In this document: in pieces, positions 6,766 to 14,802 of the stretch
How positions within the stretch are numbered: position 1 is the stretch's first letter
Layout of the letters: every line of letters begins with the position of its first letter
Origin: an uncultured Oscillospiraceae bacterium
GTDB lineage: Bacteria > Bacillota > Clostridia > Oscillospirales > Oscillospiraceae
Direction of reading: 5' to 3'
NCBI GenBank assembly: GCA_910589085.1
Contig: CAJUSG010000033.1
Location: 1-25,999 of the forward strand
Length of the DNA stretch: 25,999 nucleotides
Program-made: the position numbers and the translations under genes
Notes under the pieces: model-generated
What the model was told of the DNA's origin: nothing
Databases searched by the model: none
The model's input: only the letters and a program-made list of their open reading frames with translations

Positions 6766-9687
6766 TTATTCCTTTTCCTGGCTGATGACCACTCTGACCG
6801 CCTGCTTCAGCCGCTCCATATCCACCGGCTTGGACACATGCTGGTCCATTCCGGCGTCCAGCGCCTCCTTGATGTCCTCCGCAAAGGCGTTGGCCGTCAT
6901 GGCGATGATGGGTATGGTTTTGGCCTGGGGATGGCCGCAGGCGCGTATGGCCTTGGTGGCCTCATATCCGTTCATCACAGGCATCTGAACATCCATCAGA
7001 ATCAGATCATACCGCCCGGGGGCCGACTGGGCAAAGCGCTCCAGCACCTCCTGGCCGTTCTTTGTCACCTCGCAGGCGGCCCCGGCCATCTCCAGCAGCT
7101 CCATCAGGATCTCCGAGTTGAGCTCGTTGTCCTCGGCCACAAGAATCTGCCGGCCGGAGAGGACGTCGTCCGTCTCCTGGTCCGCCGGCTTCTCCGCCGT
7201 CTCCTGCAGACCGTCCAGAACAATCTTAAAGTTGCTCAGGAAGAAGGGTTTTTGCAAAAATCCACTGATCCCCGCCTCGGCGCCCTCCTTCTCCAGCTGT
7301 CCGGCGTCATAGGCGGTCAGAATCATGATGGGGACCTCCGGCGGAACGATCTGCCGCATACGGCGGGCCGTCTCAATGCCGCTGATGTCGGGCATCTGCC
7401 AGTCGATGAGCATCAGGTCGAAGCCCCGGCCCGCGTCCTGCGCCTCCTGGGCCATCCGCACAGCCTCCTGGCCGCCCAGCGCATAGCTGACATTTACACC
7501 CGTTTCCATCATGGCGGTTCGAATCCCGGCGCAGATGGCCTCTTCGTCGTCCACCACCAGCAGATTGAACACCCCATGCTTCTTCCAGAAATCCGGGTCC
7601 ACATTCCGCTCTTTAATCCGCAGCTCCAGGCTGACGGTAAAGGTGCTCCCCTCGCCCAGGGCACTGTCCACCTGGATGGTGCCCCCCATCAGGTCCACCA
7701 GGTTCTTGGTGATGGCCATGCCCAGGCCCGTTCCCTGGATACTCGCCGTCCGGCTGGAGCTCTCCCGGCTGAAGGGCTGAAAGATGGTCTCCAGATATTC
7801 GGGCGCCATCCCGATTCCGTTGTCCTGGATCATAATCTGGAAGCGGGCATAGTACTTGGTCTTCTGAGGCAGCTGGCGGACCGTCATCTCGATTTTTCCG
7901 CCCTCCTGGGTGTACTTCACCGCGTTGGACAGAATATTGATGAGAATCTGGTTGATCCGCAGCCGGTCGCCCAGCACCTCTTCGTCCCGGATGTCGTAGA
8001 CAGAAATCTGAAACTCCTGCCGCTTCGCCTTCGCCTGGGGCTGGATCATGGTGCCCAGTTCATCCACCAGCTCCGCCAGACTGATCTCGGAGATATTCAG
8101 GGTGGTCTTTCCGCTCTCAATCTTGCTCATATCCAGCACATCGTTGATGAGTCCCAGGAGATGCTGGCTGGAGGCGGTGATTTTTCGGGTGTACTCCTGC
8201 ACCTTTTCCGGGTTGTCGGCGTCCCGCTGCAGCAGGGAGGAAAAGCCCACAATCGCGTTCATGGGGGTGCGGATATCGTGGCTCATGTTGCTCAAAAATA
8301 CGCTCTTGGACTCGTTTGCCGCCTTGGCAATCTCCAGCGCATCCTTCAGAGCGTCCTCGCTCCGGCGCTCATGGGTCCGGTCTGACAGGACCGCCACAAA
8401 CCGCTGGGAGCCGCCCACCGCTGTGCGGTAGATGGTCTCAAAGAACCACCTGGGTTCCTCTGTCTGCCGGTGAATGCGCTCCCTCTCGCAGGAGATGCTG
8501 TCCCCCGGCTTCATCGCCTTTACGGCGCTGTAGTCCCAGTCAGCCCCCGCCGACGTGTGGGCCAGCTCCCCAATATCCGCTCTGATCGCCTCGCAGGTGA
8601 TTCCCATCACCCGCTCAATATTGGGGCTGACATACTCCACCGTATAGTCGGTGGTGGTAAACATCAAAAATACATCGTTGGTGTTGTTGGCCAGAATGTC
8701 AAACAGCTGCTCCCGGTAGCGGACGTTGTCCTCCTTCTCCAGCAGCTTCTTGTCCGACCACTGCTTCATGAAGAATACCAGGCCCGCTCCGCCCAGAATC
8801 ATCCCCAGCAGGACGATAAAGGTCTGGGTGCTCTTCAAAATATTGTTGGCGTGGCTCATGACGACCGAGTCGGGCACCACCGCCACCAGACACCAGCCGT
8901 CTGTCCCCTCCACAGGGGTAAAGGCCAGCACGCACTCCTCGCCGTCCAGCCTGAAGCGGGTCACGCCCTCCTCTCCCCGGGCTATGCGGCCGCGCAGCCA
9001 CTCCACATCCGCGCCGCCGCTCACCGAGCGCTCCACCTCATCCAGCAGGTTGATCGTCGTCCTGGCTCCGTCCAAGTGGGCGGGCATCAGCAAAATATCC
9101 CCTTCCCGGTTTATCACATAGGACACCCCGGCGCCGTTGTAGAAGGAGAGCATGAACTCCGCCTCTACCATCGTGGTCTCCCGCTTTACCTGGATGATGC
9201 CTTCGGTGCCGTCCGCGAAGGAGAACCGCTGGTATCCGCCCACCATCCGCTCCCCTGTATAGGGGTCCAGATAGGGCTCTCGGATGCCGGTCTGGCCGAA
9301 GGAGGCGAACATACGCCGCTCCTCCTCCTCAATCTGGCGGGCCCCCTGGCCGCCTCTGGAATACATCAGCGACCGGTCCGGGACGATCACGGTGAAATAT
9401 ACCTCGCCGTCCTCAAAGGAGTCAATCTCCCGGGTAATCAGCGCCTCGTCCCCCGCATCCAGCACCGACAGGTGCTTTACAATCCGGTTCAGGATCTGCA
9501 TGTCCTTATTCACATAAATTTCAAAGGCGTGATTGCCCTGAGAGGTCACCTCCAGAATCTCCGCCACAGTCTGGTTCCAGAGTGACCGCTGTATGCCCGC
9601 GATGTAATAAAACACACCCGCAACCAGAAGGACTACCACGGCCGCAATGGGCAAAACAACCCTAAATCTTCGATGTTTCTTCTCCAT
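6766..9687 (-). CDS. Hybrid sensor histidine kinase with two receiver domains
   Basis: A 973-residue membrane sensor kinase. In order: a transmembrane helix (about 12-32), a long extracellular sensor of double-Cache appearance (about 33-287), a second transmembrane helix (about 289-307), a PAS-like domain (about 335-430), HisKA with FLSNMSHDIRTPMNAI and phospho-acceptor His470, a HATPase domain with NILSNAVKYT, DNGIGM and GTGLGMAI, a first receiver (about 708-825, LMLIDWQMPD, Asp762) and a second receiver (about 848-965, LILMDVQMPV, Asp899). No DNA-binding or HPt domain is present, so a separate HPt or output partner is expected; none is in the window. I chose the ATG at 9687 (MEKKHRRF) because it puts the charged N-terminus right before the membrane helix. 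A further upstream in-frame ATG at 9735 runs into a terminator hairpin. Confidence 0.95.
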   Translation of the reverse strand: MEKKHRRFRVVLPIAAVVVLLVAGVFYYIAGIQRSLWNQTVAEILEVTSQGNHAFEIYVNKDMQILNRIVKHLSVLDAGDEALITREIDSFEDGEVYFTVIVPDRSLMYSRGGQGARQIEEEERRMFASFGQTGIREPYLDPYTGERMVGGYQRFSFADGTEGIIQVKRETTMVEAEFMLSFYNGAGVSYVINREGDILLMPAHLDGARTTINLLDEVERSVSGGADVEWLRGRIARGEEGVTRFRLDGEECVLAFTPVEGTDGWCLVAVVPDSVVMSHANNILKSTQTFIVLLGMILGGAGLVFFMKQWSDKKLLEKEDNVRYREQLFDILANNTNDVFLMFTTTDYTVEYVSPNIERVMGITCEAIRADIGELAHTSAGADWDYSAVKAMKPGDSISCERERIHRQTEEPRWFFETIYRTAVGGSQRFVAVLSDRTHERRSEDALKDALEIAKAANESKSVFLSNMSHDIRTPMNAIVGFSSLLQRDADNPEKVQEYTRKITASSQHLLGLINDVLDMSKIESGKTTLNISEISLAELVDELGTMIQPQAKAKRQEFQISVYDIRDEEVLGDRLRINQILINILSNAVKYTQEGGKIEMTVRQLPQKTKYYARFQIMIQDNGIGMAPEYLETIFQPFSRESSSRTASIQGTGLGMAITKNLVDLMGGTIQVDSALGEGSTFTVSLELRIKERNVDPDFWKKHGVFNLLVVDDEEAICAGIRTAMMETGVNVSYALGGQEAVRMAQEAQDAGRGFDLMLIDWQMPDISGIETARRMRQIVPPEVPIMILTAYDAGQLEKEGAEAGISGFLQKPFFLSNFKIVLDGLQETAEKPADQETDDVLSGRQILVAEDNELNSEILMELLEMAGAACEVTKNGQEVLERFAQSAPGRYDLILMDVQMPVMNGYEATKAIRACGHPQAKTIPIIAMTANAFAEDIKEALDAGMDQHVSKPVDMERLKQAVRVVISQEKE

Positions 9688-9708
9688 AACACACCTATGC
9701 TTATTATT

Positions 9709-9765
9709 TCTAAAAACATCCAAAACGCATGGCACCCAGATGTGTCAGGGATGTCATGCGTTTTG
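9709..9765 (-). terminator. Terminator after oadA
   Basis: An 11-bp perfect stem (CAAAACGCATG at 9721-9731 with its complement at 9755-9765) has an internally mismatched loop. On the minus strand it runs into TTTTGGATGTTTTT (9724-9711). It lies between the oadA stop and the kinase start. A second GC-rich dyad (about 9767-9800) precedes it. Confidence 0.7.
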
Positions 9766-9818
9766 AGGCCGCCCGGCCCGCAGGCCCGCGCCCACAGGCC
9801 GGGGGCAATGCGCTCTGT

Positions 9819-11789
9819 TTAACCCAGAACCACCAGCAGATCGTCGGTATTGACGGCGGTGCCCACAGCGGCGGCCACGGACTTGACCGTTCCGTCCGCA
9901 GGGGCGGTGACTTCAATCTCCATCTTCATGGCCTCCAGAATCACCAGCACGTCGCCCGCCTTCACGGCCTGGCCGGGCTTGCACTCCACCTTAAACACAT
10001 TGCCGGGCATGGGGCTGTTCACAGGGGTCTCCCCGGCGGCGGGGGCGGGAGCCGGAGCGGCAGCGGGCGCCGGGGCGGGGGCAGGAGTTGCGGGCGCGGG
10101 CGCCGGAGCAGCCACGGGGGCGGCCGCCACAGGGGCTGCGGGGGCCGCCGCGGCGGGAGCAGGACCGTCGGCAGCGGCGACAGAGACCGCGTAAGCCTTG
10201 CCGTCAATCGTAATGGTATAGGTGCCGGGGCAGTTGTCCCGGGCGCCCATTACCAGATGGGGCGGCTGATAATTGGCCGCGAAGGGCTGTATCGGCCGGG
10301 CGCTGACCCCGTTGGACACGGAGCCAGGCACGTTGGCATAGTACACATGGCCCTGCCACGCAGGCATGGGGGGCAGATCAGATGCCTTGGGGGCGGCGGC
10401 CGCCTCAGCCTTCTTGGGCTCCTCCTTCTTGGGGAAGCCGGCCTCCCGGTCCTTAAAGAAGGCCATGGCAACCTGGGGGAAGGCGATATAGCTCAGCACG
10501 TCCTCGTCGCTTCTGGCGGTGGCGCCCAGCTCGGCCTTGGTCTTCTCAAAGGCGGGCTCCAGAGAGTCAGCAAAGCGGCCCTCCACCACGGGGGTGTTGC
10601 CCAGAATCTTCTTCTGAATGTCGGCGTTGATGGGGGCGGGGGTGCGGCCGTACTCGCCACGGCAGTAGGCCTTGATCTCCTTGCCCACCACCTTGTAGCG
10701 TTCGCCGGCCAGCACGTTCTGCACGGCCTGGGAGCCCACCATCTGGCTGGTGGGGGTGACCAGGGGAGGATAGCCCATATCGGCGCGGACCTTGGGGGTC
10801 TCGGCCAGGGCCTCGTCCAGCTTGTCGATGGCGTTCATCATCTTCAGCTGAGAGATCAGGTTGGACAGCATACCGCCGGGGATCTGATAGTTGAGGCACT
10901 GGGTGTCGGTGGCCATGGAGATGGGGTCCAGGGTGCCGTCCTTGATGAAGCCGGCCCGGACGCCCTTGAAGAAGTCGGCCATCTTAATGAGCACCTTGTC
11001 GTCCAGGTCCACCTGATAGCCCAGGGAGCGCAGGGCGTAGGCCAGGGTCTCGGTGGCGGGCTGGGCGGTGCCGCCGGACATGGGGGAGATGGCGGTATCG
11101 ATCACGTCGGCACCGGCCTCGACGCCCTTCAGGCAGGTCATGAAGGCCAAACCGGTGGTGCAGTGGGTGTGAATGACCAGGGGCAGCTCGGGCACGGCGT
11201 CCTTGATGGCCTTGCACAGGTCAGCGGACTCCTTGGGGCCCATGATGCCCGCCATGTCCTTGATGCAGATGGACTTGACGCCCATGCTCTTCAGGTCCTT
11301 CACCATCTGGACATTCTTCTCCAGGGTGTGGACGGGGCTGGTGGTGAAGCAGATGGTGCCCGAGGCGTGGCCGTTCCACTTGTTGGTCTCGTCAATGGCC
11401 ACCTCCAGGTTGCGGACGTCATTCAGGGCATCGAAGATTCGGATGATATCGATGCCGTTTTTGATGGAGTACTCTACAAACTTGCGCACCACATCATCGG
11501 GATAGTGCTTGTAGCCCAGGATGTTCTGGCCCCGCAGCAGCATCTGCAGCTTGGTGTTGGGCATCTTTTTGCGGATCTTCCGCAGACGGTCCCAGGGGTC
11601 CTCCTGCAGGTAGCGCAGGCAGACGTCGAAGGTGGCCCCGCCCCACACCTCGGCGGAGTAGTAGCCGGCCTTGTCCATAGTCTCCAGAATGGGCTCAAAC
11701 TTGCTGTAGGGCAGACGGGTGGCGATGAGGGACTGGTTCGCGTCGCGCAGTACGGTCTCGGTAAAACCTACTTTTCTTGTCTTGCTCAT
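9819..11789 (-). CDS. oadA: Oxaloacetate decarboxylase alpha subunit (biotin-carrying carboxyltransferase)
   Basis: A 656-residue two-part enzyme. The N-terminal carboxyltransferase TIM barrel has RDANQS (residues 15-20, metal-binding Asp), CIKDMAG with the likely carbamylated Lys, and the HTHCTTG metal-binding histidines. A PYC/OADA conserved region follows, then an Ala-Pro-rich linker of about 60 residues, then a biotinyl domain with EAMKMEIE. The biotin Lys is at about 622, 34 residues from the end, as is usual. In Na+-pump complexes it moves CO2 from oxaloacetate to biotin. The beta and gamma subunits are not in the window, so it could instead act as pyruvate carboxylase subunit B. I chose the start MSKTRKVGF (ATG at 11789), which follows GGAGGTCG; the longer frame would extend into the leader hairpin. 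Confidence 0.9.
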   Translation of the reverse strand: MSKTRKVGFTETVLRDANQSLIATRLPYSKFEPILETMDKAGYYSAEVWGGATFDVCLRYLQEDPWDRLRKIRKKMPNTKLQMLLRGQNILGYKHYPDDVVRKFVEYSIKNGIDIIRIFDALNDVRNLEVAIDETNKWNGHASGTICFTTSPVHTLEKNVQMVKDLKSMGVKSICIKDMAGIMGPKESADLCKAIKDAVPELPLVIHTHCTTGLAFMTCLKGVEAGADVIDTAISPMSGGTAQPATETLAYALRSLGYQVDLDDKVLIKMADFFKGVRAGFIKDGTLDPISMATDTQCLNYQIPGGMLSNLISQLKMMNAIDKLDEALAETPKVRADMGYPPLVTPTSQMVGSQAVQNVLAGERYKVVGKEIKAYCRGEYGRTPAPINADIQKKILGNTPVVEGRFADSLEPAFEKTKAELGATARSDEDVLSYIAFPQVAMAFFKDREAGFPKKEEPKKAEAAAAPKASDLPPMPAWQGHVYYANVPGSVSNGVSARPIQPFAANYQPPHLVMGARDNCPGTYTITIDGKAYAVSVAAADGPAPAAAAPAAPVAAAPVAAPAPAPATPAPAPAPAAAPAPAPAAGETPVNSPMPGNVFKVECKPGQAVKAGDVLVILEAMKMEIEVTAPADGTVKSVAAAVGTAVNTDDLLVVLG

Positions 11790-11830
11790 GTTTTTTCGAC
11801 CTCCAAATTGCTCCCCGGCGCGTTTCTCTG

Positions 11831-11862
11831 CGCTGTGCGCTCCCTTCCGGGACCGCACAGCG
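11831..11862 (-). promoter_or_regulatory. Structured leader hairpin of oadA
   Basis: A 9-bp stem CGCTGTGCG/CGCACAGCG, a single mismatch, then TCCC/GGGA closed in the minus-strand RNA by a GGAA (GNRA) tetraloop. A second small hairpin (TGCCC/GGGCA) lies nearer the promoter. There is no U-tract, so it is not a terminator. It may stabilise the message or bind a protein. Confidence 0.6.
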
Positions 11863-11917
11863 GGTCTGTCGGGGATAATTTGCCCATTGGGGCAGACGTT
11901 TTAGTCGCTTGTCTCAT

Positions 11918-11946
11918 ATTCTAGTATAATCCCGCAAAGAAAGCAA
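11918..11946 (-). promoter_or_regulatory. oadA promoter
   Basis: On the minus strand, -35 TTGCTT (11946-11941), a 17-nt spacer and -10 TAGAAT (11923-11918). This gives a leader of about 120 nt. The 11947-12057 stretch up to the next terminator holds nothing else I can support. Confidence 0.7.
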
Positions 11947-12057
11947 GACCCTTCGGCGCAATATTCCAGTTTTTTTCCACGGGCTTTTTGTACAAAAATC
12001 ACCACAGCTCCCCTGGCGCGGCCCCGCCCTCTCCCGGCGAAGCATCGCGGCGGCGGA

Positions 12058-12091
12058 GAAAATAAAAACACCACGGCTGAAGCCGCGGCGT
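12058..12091 (-). terminator. Terminator of the short-ORF unit
   Basis: On the minus strand, ACGCCGCGGC pairs with GCCGTGGTGT around a TTCA loop (plus 12091-12068), followed by TTTTTATTTT (12067-12058). It closes the unit that starts at the promoter near 12553. Confidence 0.85.
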
Positions 12092-12133
12092 TTTGCATAT
12101 TTTCATCAGCGATGTACGGATGCACTGCTGCTG

Positions 12134-12262
12134 TCACCGATCACTGCAGCCGTCGTCCTCGCCGGTGTGATAGGCCTCATAGTTAAAGATCAGGTCGTCA
12201 ATATCCACATCGTCCCGGACCTTGGCCCAAATGCTGTTTACTTCCCGTTTTGGCATTGTCAT
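12134..12262 (-). CDS. Small acidic protein, 42 residues, unrecognised
   Basis: Begins MTMPKREVNSIWAKV and ends TGEDDGCSDR. The C-terminal half is strongly acidic (DDVDIDDL, GEDDG), with no membrane segment. I chose the ATG at 12262 because AAAGGAG sits 9 nt upstream; the ATG at 12271 overlaps that site. The gene lies between a strong promoter (12553) and a hairpin terminator (12091), so it is the main coding candidate of its own transcript. I recognise no family. An RNA whose ORF is incidental is also possible. Confidence 0.5.
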   Translation of the reverse strand: MTMPKREVNSIWAKVRDDVDIDDLIFNYEAYHTGEDDGCSDR

Positions 12263-12365
12263 ATCTGCCATCTCCTTTCTGTATTTTTCTAAAAACAGGT
12301 ATAAAAATACCACCGTCTGCCATGCAAACGATGGAGGATATGCTGTTATCGCTGTAGTCCGGCCA

Positions 12366-12446
12366 TCAGGCCGCAGAGCCGCGCACAGTATGCCCCATCC
12401 GTTTGCAAAGTAAGAGTACCCCCTGGGTAACATAACGCTGCTGCAT
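12366..12446 (-). CDS. Possible leader peptide, 26 residues
   Basis: An ATG at 12446 preceded by AGAGGTGGGCACAG (a good ribosome binding site) opens a 26-codon frame, beginning MQQRYVTQG, with a short hydrophobic VLLLC and a basic end, stopping at TGA (12366-12368). It lies about 70 nt into the transcript from the 12553 promoter. Its last third pairs with downstream RNA: GCAAACGGATGG with CCATCGTTTGC. That arrangement would suit a translated leader that controls folding, but there is no run of regulatory codons. Confidence 0.35.
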   Translation of the reverse strand: MQQRYVTQGVLLLCKRMGHTVRGSAA

Positions 12447-12524
12447 CTGTGCCCACCTCTTTTCCCGCAGAATCTTGTGCCAGATGGAAAGCGCCCTGGG
12501 AACCACTTCTCCACTGGTATCGTT

Positions 12525-12553
12525 ATTGTAAACCCAATCCTTTCTTTTGTCAA
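12525..12553 (-). promoter_or_regulatory. Strong promoter with A/T-rich upstream tract
   Basis: On the minus strand, consensus -35 TTGACA (12553-12548), a 17-nt spacer and -10 TACAAT (12530-12525). A run of A and T tracts (12558-12595), like an UP element, lies just upstream. It drives a transcript of about 460 nt to the terminator at 12091-12058. Confidence 0.85.
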
Positions 12554-12628
12554 GAGATATTTGTTATTTTTTTAAAAAAATTTTTCATTTTTCTTCCTGC
12601 TCTCGTAACCTTTGCCAGAAAGGCTTCC

Positions 12629-12664
12629 AAAAAACAGGGCACAGCTGCCGCTGCGCCCTGTTTT
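12629..12664 (-). terminator. Terminator after the ECF S component
   Basis: A 10-bp stem AAAACAGGGC/GCCCTGTTTT (12631-12640, 12655-12664) with an inner CAGC/GCTG pairing. On the minus strand it ends in TTTTTT (12634-12629). The stem starts only 8 bp after the stop codon. Confidence 0.85.
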
Positions 12665-12672
12665 AATCACTT

Positions 12673-13191
12673 TTATCGCTCTATTCGGTTCCGCGCCCCG
12701 GCCAGAAGCCGGTACAGGGGCCGCTCCAGCGCCAGCGCCAGAAAAAAGTTGCCCAGACAGTGGAGCACGTCGAAAGGGATCCCCGACACCCAGCGGGAAA
12801 AGGCGGCCATCGGCCCTCCTGCCAGATAGGGCAGCGCATCCAGCGCCCCAAAGCTGAGCCCAAAGGCCCCGCTGGCGGCGGCCCACATCAGCGGAGGCTT
12901 TTCCCTCCCCCGCCTGAGCAGCAAAACCACAGCGGCCCACAGGGTCCAGATGTACAGGTAGGTCACCCACCACAGATGAAAGCCGAAGAGCAGCCCCTCC
13001 AGAAGGACAAAGGTGTAGACAATGTAGAACACCTGACCGCCATATACCAGGGTATACACCAGGATAAGAAGGGACACCGGCTCAATATTGGGCAGGGGGG
13101 CCATGACCACCTGCAGCACTGTCATCAGGGCGGCCAGCAGGGCGTTCACCACCACATGGCGGCTGGCCGTCCGCAGGCTGTTTCTGTCCAT
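12673..13191 (-). CDS. ECF transporter S component, probably for a cobamide
   Basis: A 172-residue, very hydrophobic protein with about five or six membrane helices, and the size and look of ECF-type S components (substrate-binding subunits of energy-coupling-factor vitamin importers). The N-terminus VVVNALLAALMTVLQVVMAPLPNIEPVSLLILVYTLVYG fits that fold. It starts 4 bp after a DUF4430 gene, both under a cobalamin riboswitch, so uptake of B12 or a precursor is the natural reading (compare CbrT-type S components). The EcfA, EcfA' and EcfT energising module is not in the window and would have to be shared from elsewhere. Assignment of the substrate is inference from the riboswitch. Confidence 0.85.
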   Translation of the reverse strand: MDRNSLRTASRHVVVNALLAALMTVLQVVMAPLPNIEPVSLLILVYTLVYGGQVFYIVYTFVLLEGLLFGFHLWWVTYLYIWTLWAAVVLLLRRGREKPPLMWAAASGAFGLSFGALDALPYLAGGPMAAFSRWVSGIPFDVLHCLGNFFLALALERPLYRLLAGARNRIER

Positions 13192-13195
13192 GGCC

Positions 13196-13591
13196 TCAGT
13201 AGGTGGACATGGTCAGCTCAAAGTGGTCGCCGTCCGCGATGGGGGTGGCATCCACCCCGGTGTCCACCTTTTCACCGCCCTTGGTGATGCACCACCACTG
13301 CCGCAGACTGTCCTGGGCGGTCTCGCCGTCCACGGTGGTGATAAACAGGCCGTAGGGCCCCTGTTCCCCCTCCGCCAGCTTTTCGTCCAGCAGCAGCTCA
13401 CCCAGATATTGGGCGCATGTGCTGTAGGTGAACTCTTTGGAGCTGGCATCGGCGTGGACTACCTCCACCGCCACCGTCTTAGCCCCCGTCTGAGGCTGCG
13501 GCCGGTTGACATACCACAGCCCCAGCATCAGAATGGCGGCGGCGGCAAGGGCAGCCACCGCAGCTGCTGTCTTTTTGCTTCCTTTCATCAT
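13196..13591 (-). CDS. DUF4430 domain protein, membrane-anchored, likely corrinoid-binding
   Basis: 131 residues. An N-terminal membrane anchor or uncleaved signal (about 8-28, AAAVAALAAAAILMLGLWYV) is followed by one extracytoplasmic DUF4430 domain with typical YLGELLLDEKLAEGEQGPYGLFITTVDG and WWCITKGG... segments. DUF4430 is related to the C-terminal beta domain of transcobalamin and intrinsic factor; that is family knowledge. It follows AAGGAGG at a good distance and is the first gene after the cobalamin riboswitch, with the ECF S component 4 bp downstream. The simplest role is to capture cobalamin outside the membrane and pass it to the S component. Confidence 0.85.
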   Translation of the reverse strand: MMKGSKKTAAAVAALAAAAILMLGLWYVNRPQPQTGAKTVAVEVVHADASSKEFTYSTCAQYLGELLLDEKLAEGEQGPYGLFITTVDGETAQDSLRQWWCITKGGEKVDTGVDATPIADGDHFELTMSTY

Positions 13592-13634
13592 AAAAACCTC
13601 CTTGTTGTCACTCGCAACATGAGCGCATTTCTCC

Positions 13635-13777
13635 AGGCAGGTCTTCTGACTTGAGGCTCAGCGCCCGGCTTCGCCTTCCCGGTTTCCCAGTGGCACACAG
13701 AAGCCCGGCTCCCCTCTCACAGCGGCGGGACCGTATATTTCTTCCCTATTCTCCCGGATTTCTCCATCCGGGCACCT
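13635..13777 (-). ncRNA. Cobalamin riboswitch
   Basis: Read on the minus strand the region starts with GGTGCCCGG (13776-13768), continues through CCGCCGCTGTGAGAGGGGAG and GCCACTGGGAAACCGGGAAGG, and ends in the B12 box AGTCAGAAGACCTGCC (13651-13636). These blocks occur in the order expected for the adenosylcobalamin class. It covers nearly the whole leader of the DUF4430/ECF S pair. I see no intrinsic terminator between the B12 box and the start codon, so control is probably at translation. Confidence 0.95.
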
Positions 13778-13788
13778 GGAGCGGAGAG

Positions 13789-13817
13789 ATTATACCACAG
13801 CTTGCGGCAAAAGGGAA
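13789..13817 (-). promoter_or_regulatory. Promoter of the cobalamin-riboswitch unit
   Basis: On the minus strand a perfect TATAAT (13794-13789) with a TGG extension just before it (extended -10). The -35 at 17 nt is poor (TTCCCT). The distance to the riboswitch start is about 12 nt. Confidence 0.65.
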
Positions 13818-13898
13818 GCCTTCAGATTTTCCGGCGGCTGCAGAGAAAAAAATAACGAAATTTCTAACGTCAAGTCCCCCTTCGGCGCCCTCTTCATG

Positions 13899-13927
13899 TT
13901 GAAAGCCGTCTCCCGCTGTGGTAAAAT
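13899..13927 (+). promoter_or_regulatory. Promoter of the fumarase genes
   Basis: TTGAAA (13899-13904), a 17-nt spacer and TAAAAT (13922-13927) with an upstream TGG extended -10. It is divergent from the cobalamin-unit promoter, about 105 bp away. Confidence 0.8.
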
Positions 13928-13961
13928 AAGGAGAACTGAAATTCAGAGAGAGGGTCATGCC

Positions 13962-14801
13962 ATGAGAACCATTTCCGCCGCCCAGCTTACCGACGCCATA
14001 GCCCGGCTGTGCATCCGGGCCAACACCCTTCTGCCCGAGGACGTGGACCGGGCCCTGGAATGGGCCTGCCACACCGAGCCCTGGCCCCTGGCTCAGGAGA
14101 CGCTGGAGCTGCTCCGGCGGAACCAGGACCGGGCCTGGGAGAGGAAGCTGCCCATCTGTCAGGACACGGGCATGGCCTGCGTCTTTGTGGAGCTGGGCCA
14201 GGAGGTTCACATCGACGGAAATTTTGAGGAGGCCATCCACCAGGGGGTCCGCCGGGGCTACGACGAGGGCTTTCTGCGCAAGTCCATCGTGTCCGACCCT
14301 CTGCGCAGGGTCAACACGGAGGACAACACCCCGGCCTCTATCACGGTGCGGATTGTCCCCGGGGACCGGTGCGCCATCACTGTGGCCCCCAAGGGCTTCG
14401 GGTCGGAGAATATGAGCCGGCTGGCTATGCTCAAGCCCGCCGACGGGGTGGGGGGCGTGAAGCAGTTCGTGGTGGAGACCGTCCGGCTGGCCGGGCCCAA
14501 CCCCTGCCCGCCGGTGGTGCTGGGCATCGGCATCGGCGGCTCCTTCGACAAGGTGGCCGCCCTGGCCAAACACGCCCTGCTCCGCCCCCTGGACGAGCCC
14601 AACCCAGACCCTTTCTATGAGAAGCTGGAGGACGAACTGCTGGAGGAGGTCAACGCCCTGGGCATCGGTCCCCAGGGCTTCGGTGGCAGGACCACCTGCC
14701 TGGGCCTGGCCATCGAGACCGCCCCTACCCACGTGGCCGGCCTGCCGGTGGCGGTGAACGTGAGCTGTCACGTCACCCGGAGAGCAACGGAGGTGCTGTG
14801 A
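13962..14801 (+). CDS. Class I fumarate hydratase, alpha subunit
   Basis: 279 residues of the N-terminal half of the class I fumarase/tartrate dehydratase family, an oxygen-sensitive 4Fe-4S enzyme that interconverts fumarate and malate. The three expected cluster cysteines are in PICQDTGMACVFVELG, GPNPCPPVVLGIGIGGSFDK and GGRTTCLGLAIE. Start MRTISAAQL at 13962 follows AGAGAGGGTC and fits the family; a longer frame from 13896 would begin upstream of the promoter's -10 box and is rejected. The beta subunit is separated by an unrelated gene (14803-15453), which is unusual. Tartrate dehydratase activity cannot be excluded by sequence alone. Confidence 0.93.
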   Translation: MRTISAAQLTDAIARLCIRANTLLPEDVDRALEWACHTEPWPLAQETLELLRRNQDRAWERKLPICQDTGMACVFVELGQEVHIDGNFEEAIHQGVRRGYDEGFLRKSIVSDPLRRVNTEDNTPASITVRIVPGDRCAITVAPKGFGSENMSRLAMLKPADGVGGVKQFVVETVRLAGPNPCPPVVLGIGIGGSFDKVAALAKHALLRPLDEPNPDPFYEKLEDELLEEVNALGIGPQGFGGRTTCLGLAIETAPTHVAGLPVAVNVSCHVTRRATEVL

Positions 14802-14802
14802 G

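Noticed and set aside
9729..11924. Plus-strand 731-codon frame opposite oadA
   Set aside because: Gly/His-rich shadow of a highly biased gene; the Gly/Ser/Arg stretch is only the complement of the Ala-Pro linker.
11901..12137. Minus-strand 78-codon frame downstream of the short-ORF unit
   Set aside because: It runs through an intrinsic terminator and over the oadA promoter and has no ribosome binding site.
12366..12518. T-box or known riboswitch in the leader of the short-ORF unit
   Set aside because: No T-box sequence (GGGTGG-ACCGCG type) or other riboswitch core could be found.
12134..12553. 139-codon version of the small acidic protein
   Set aside because: It would start inside the -35 box of its own promoter; the ATG at 12262 with AAAGGAG is far better.
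13196..13449. Other-frame ORF overlapping the DUF4430 gene
   Set aside because: Shadow frame with Trp/Arg/Pro-rich low-complexity translation.
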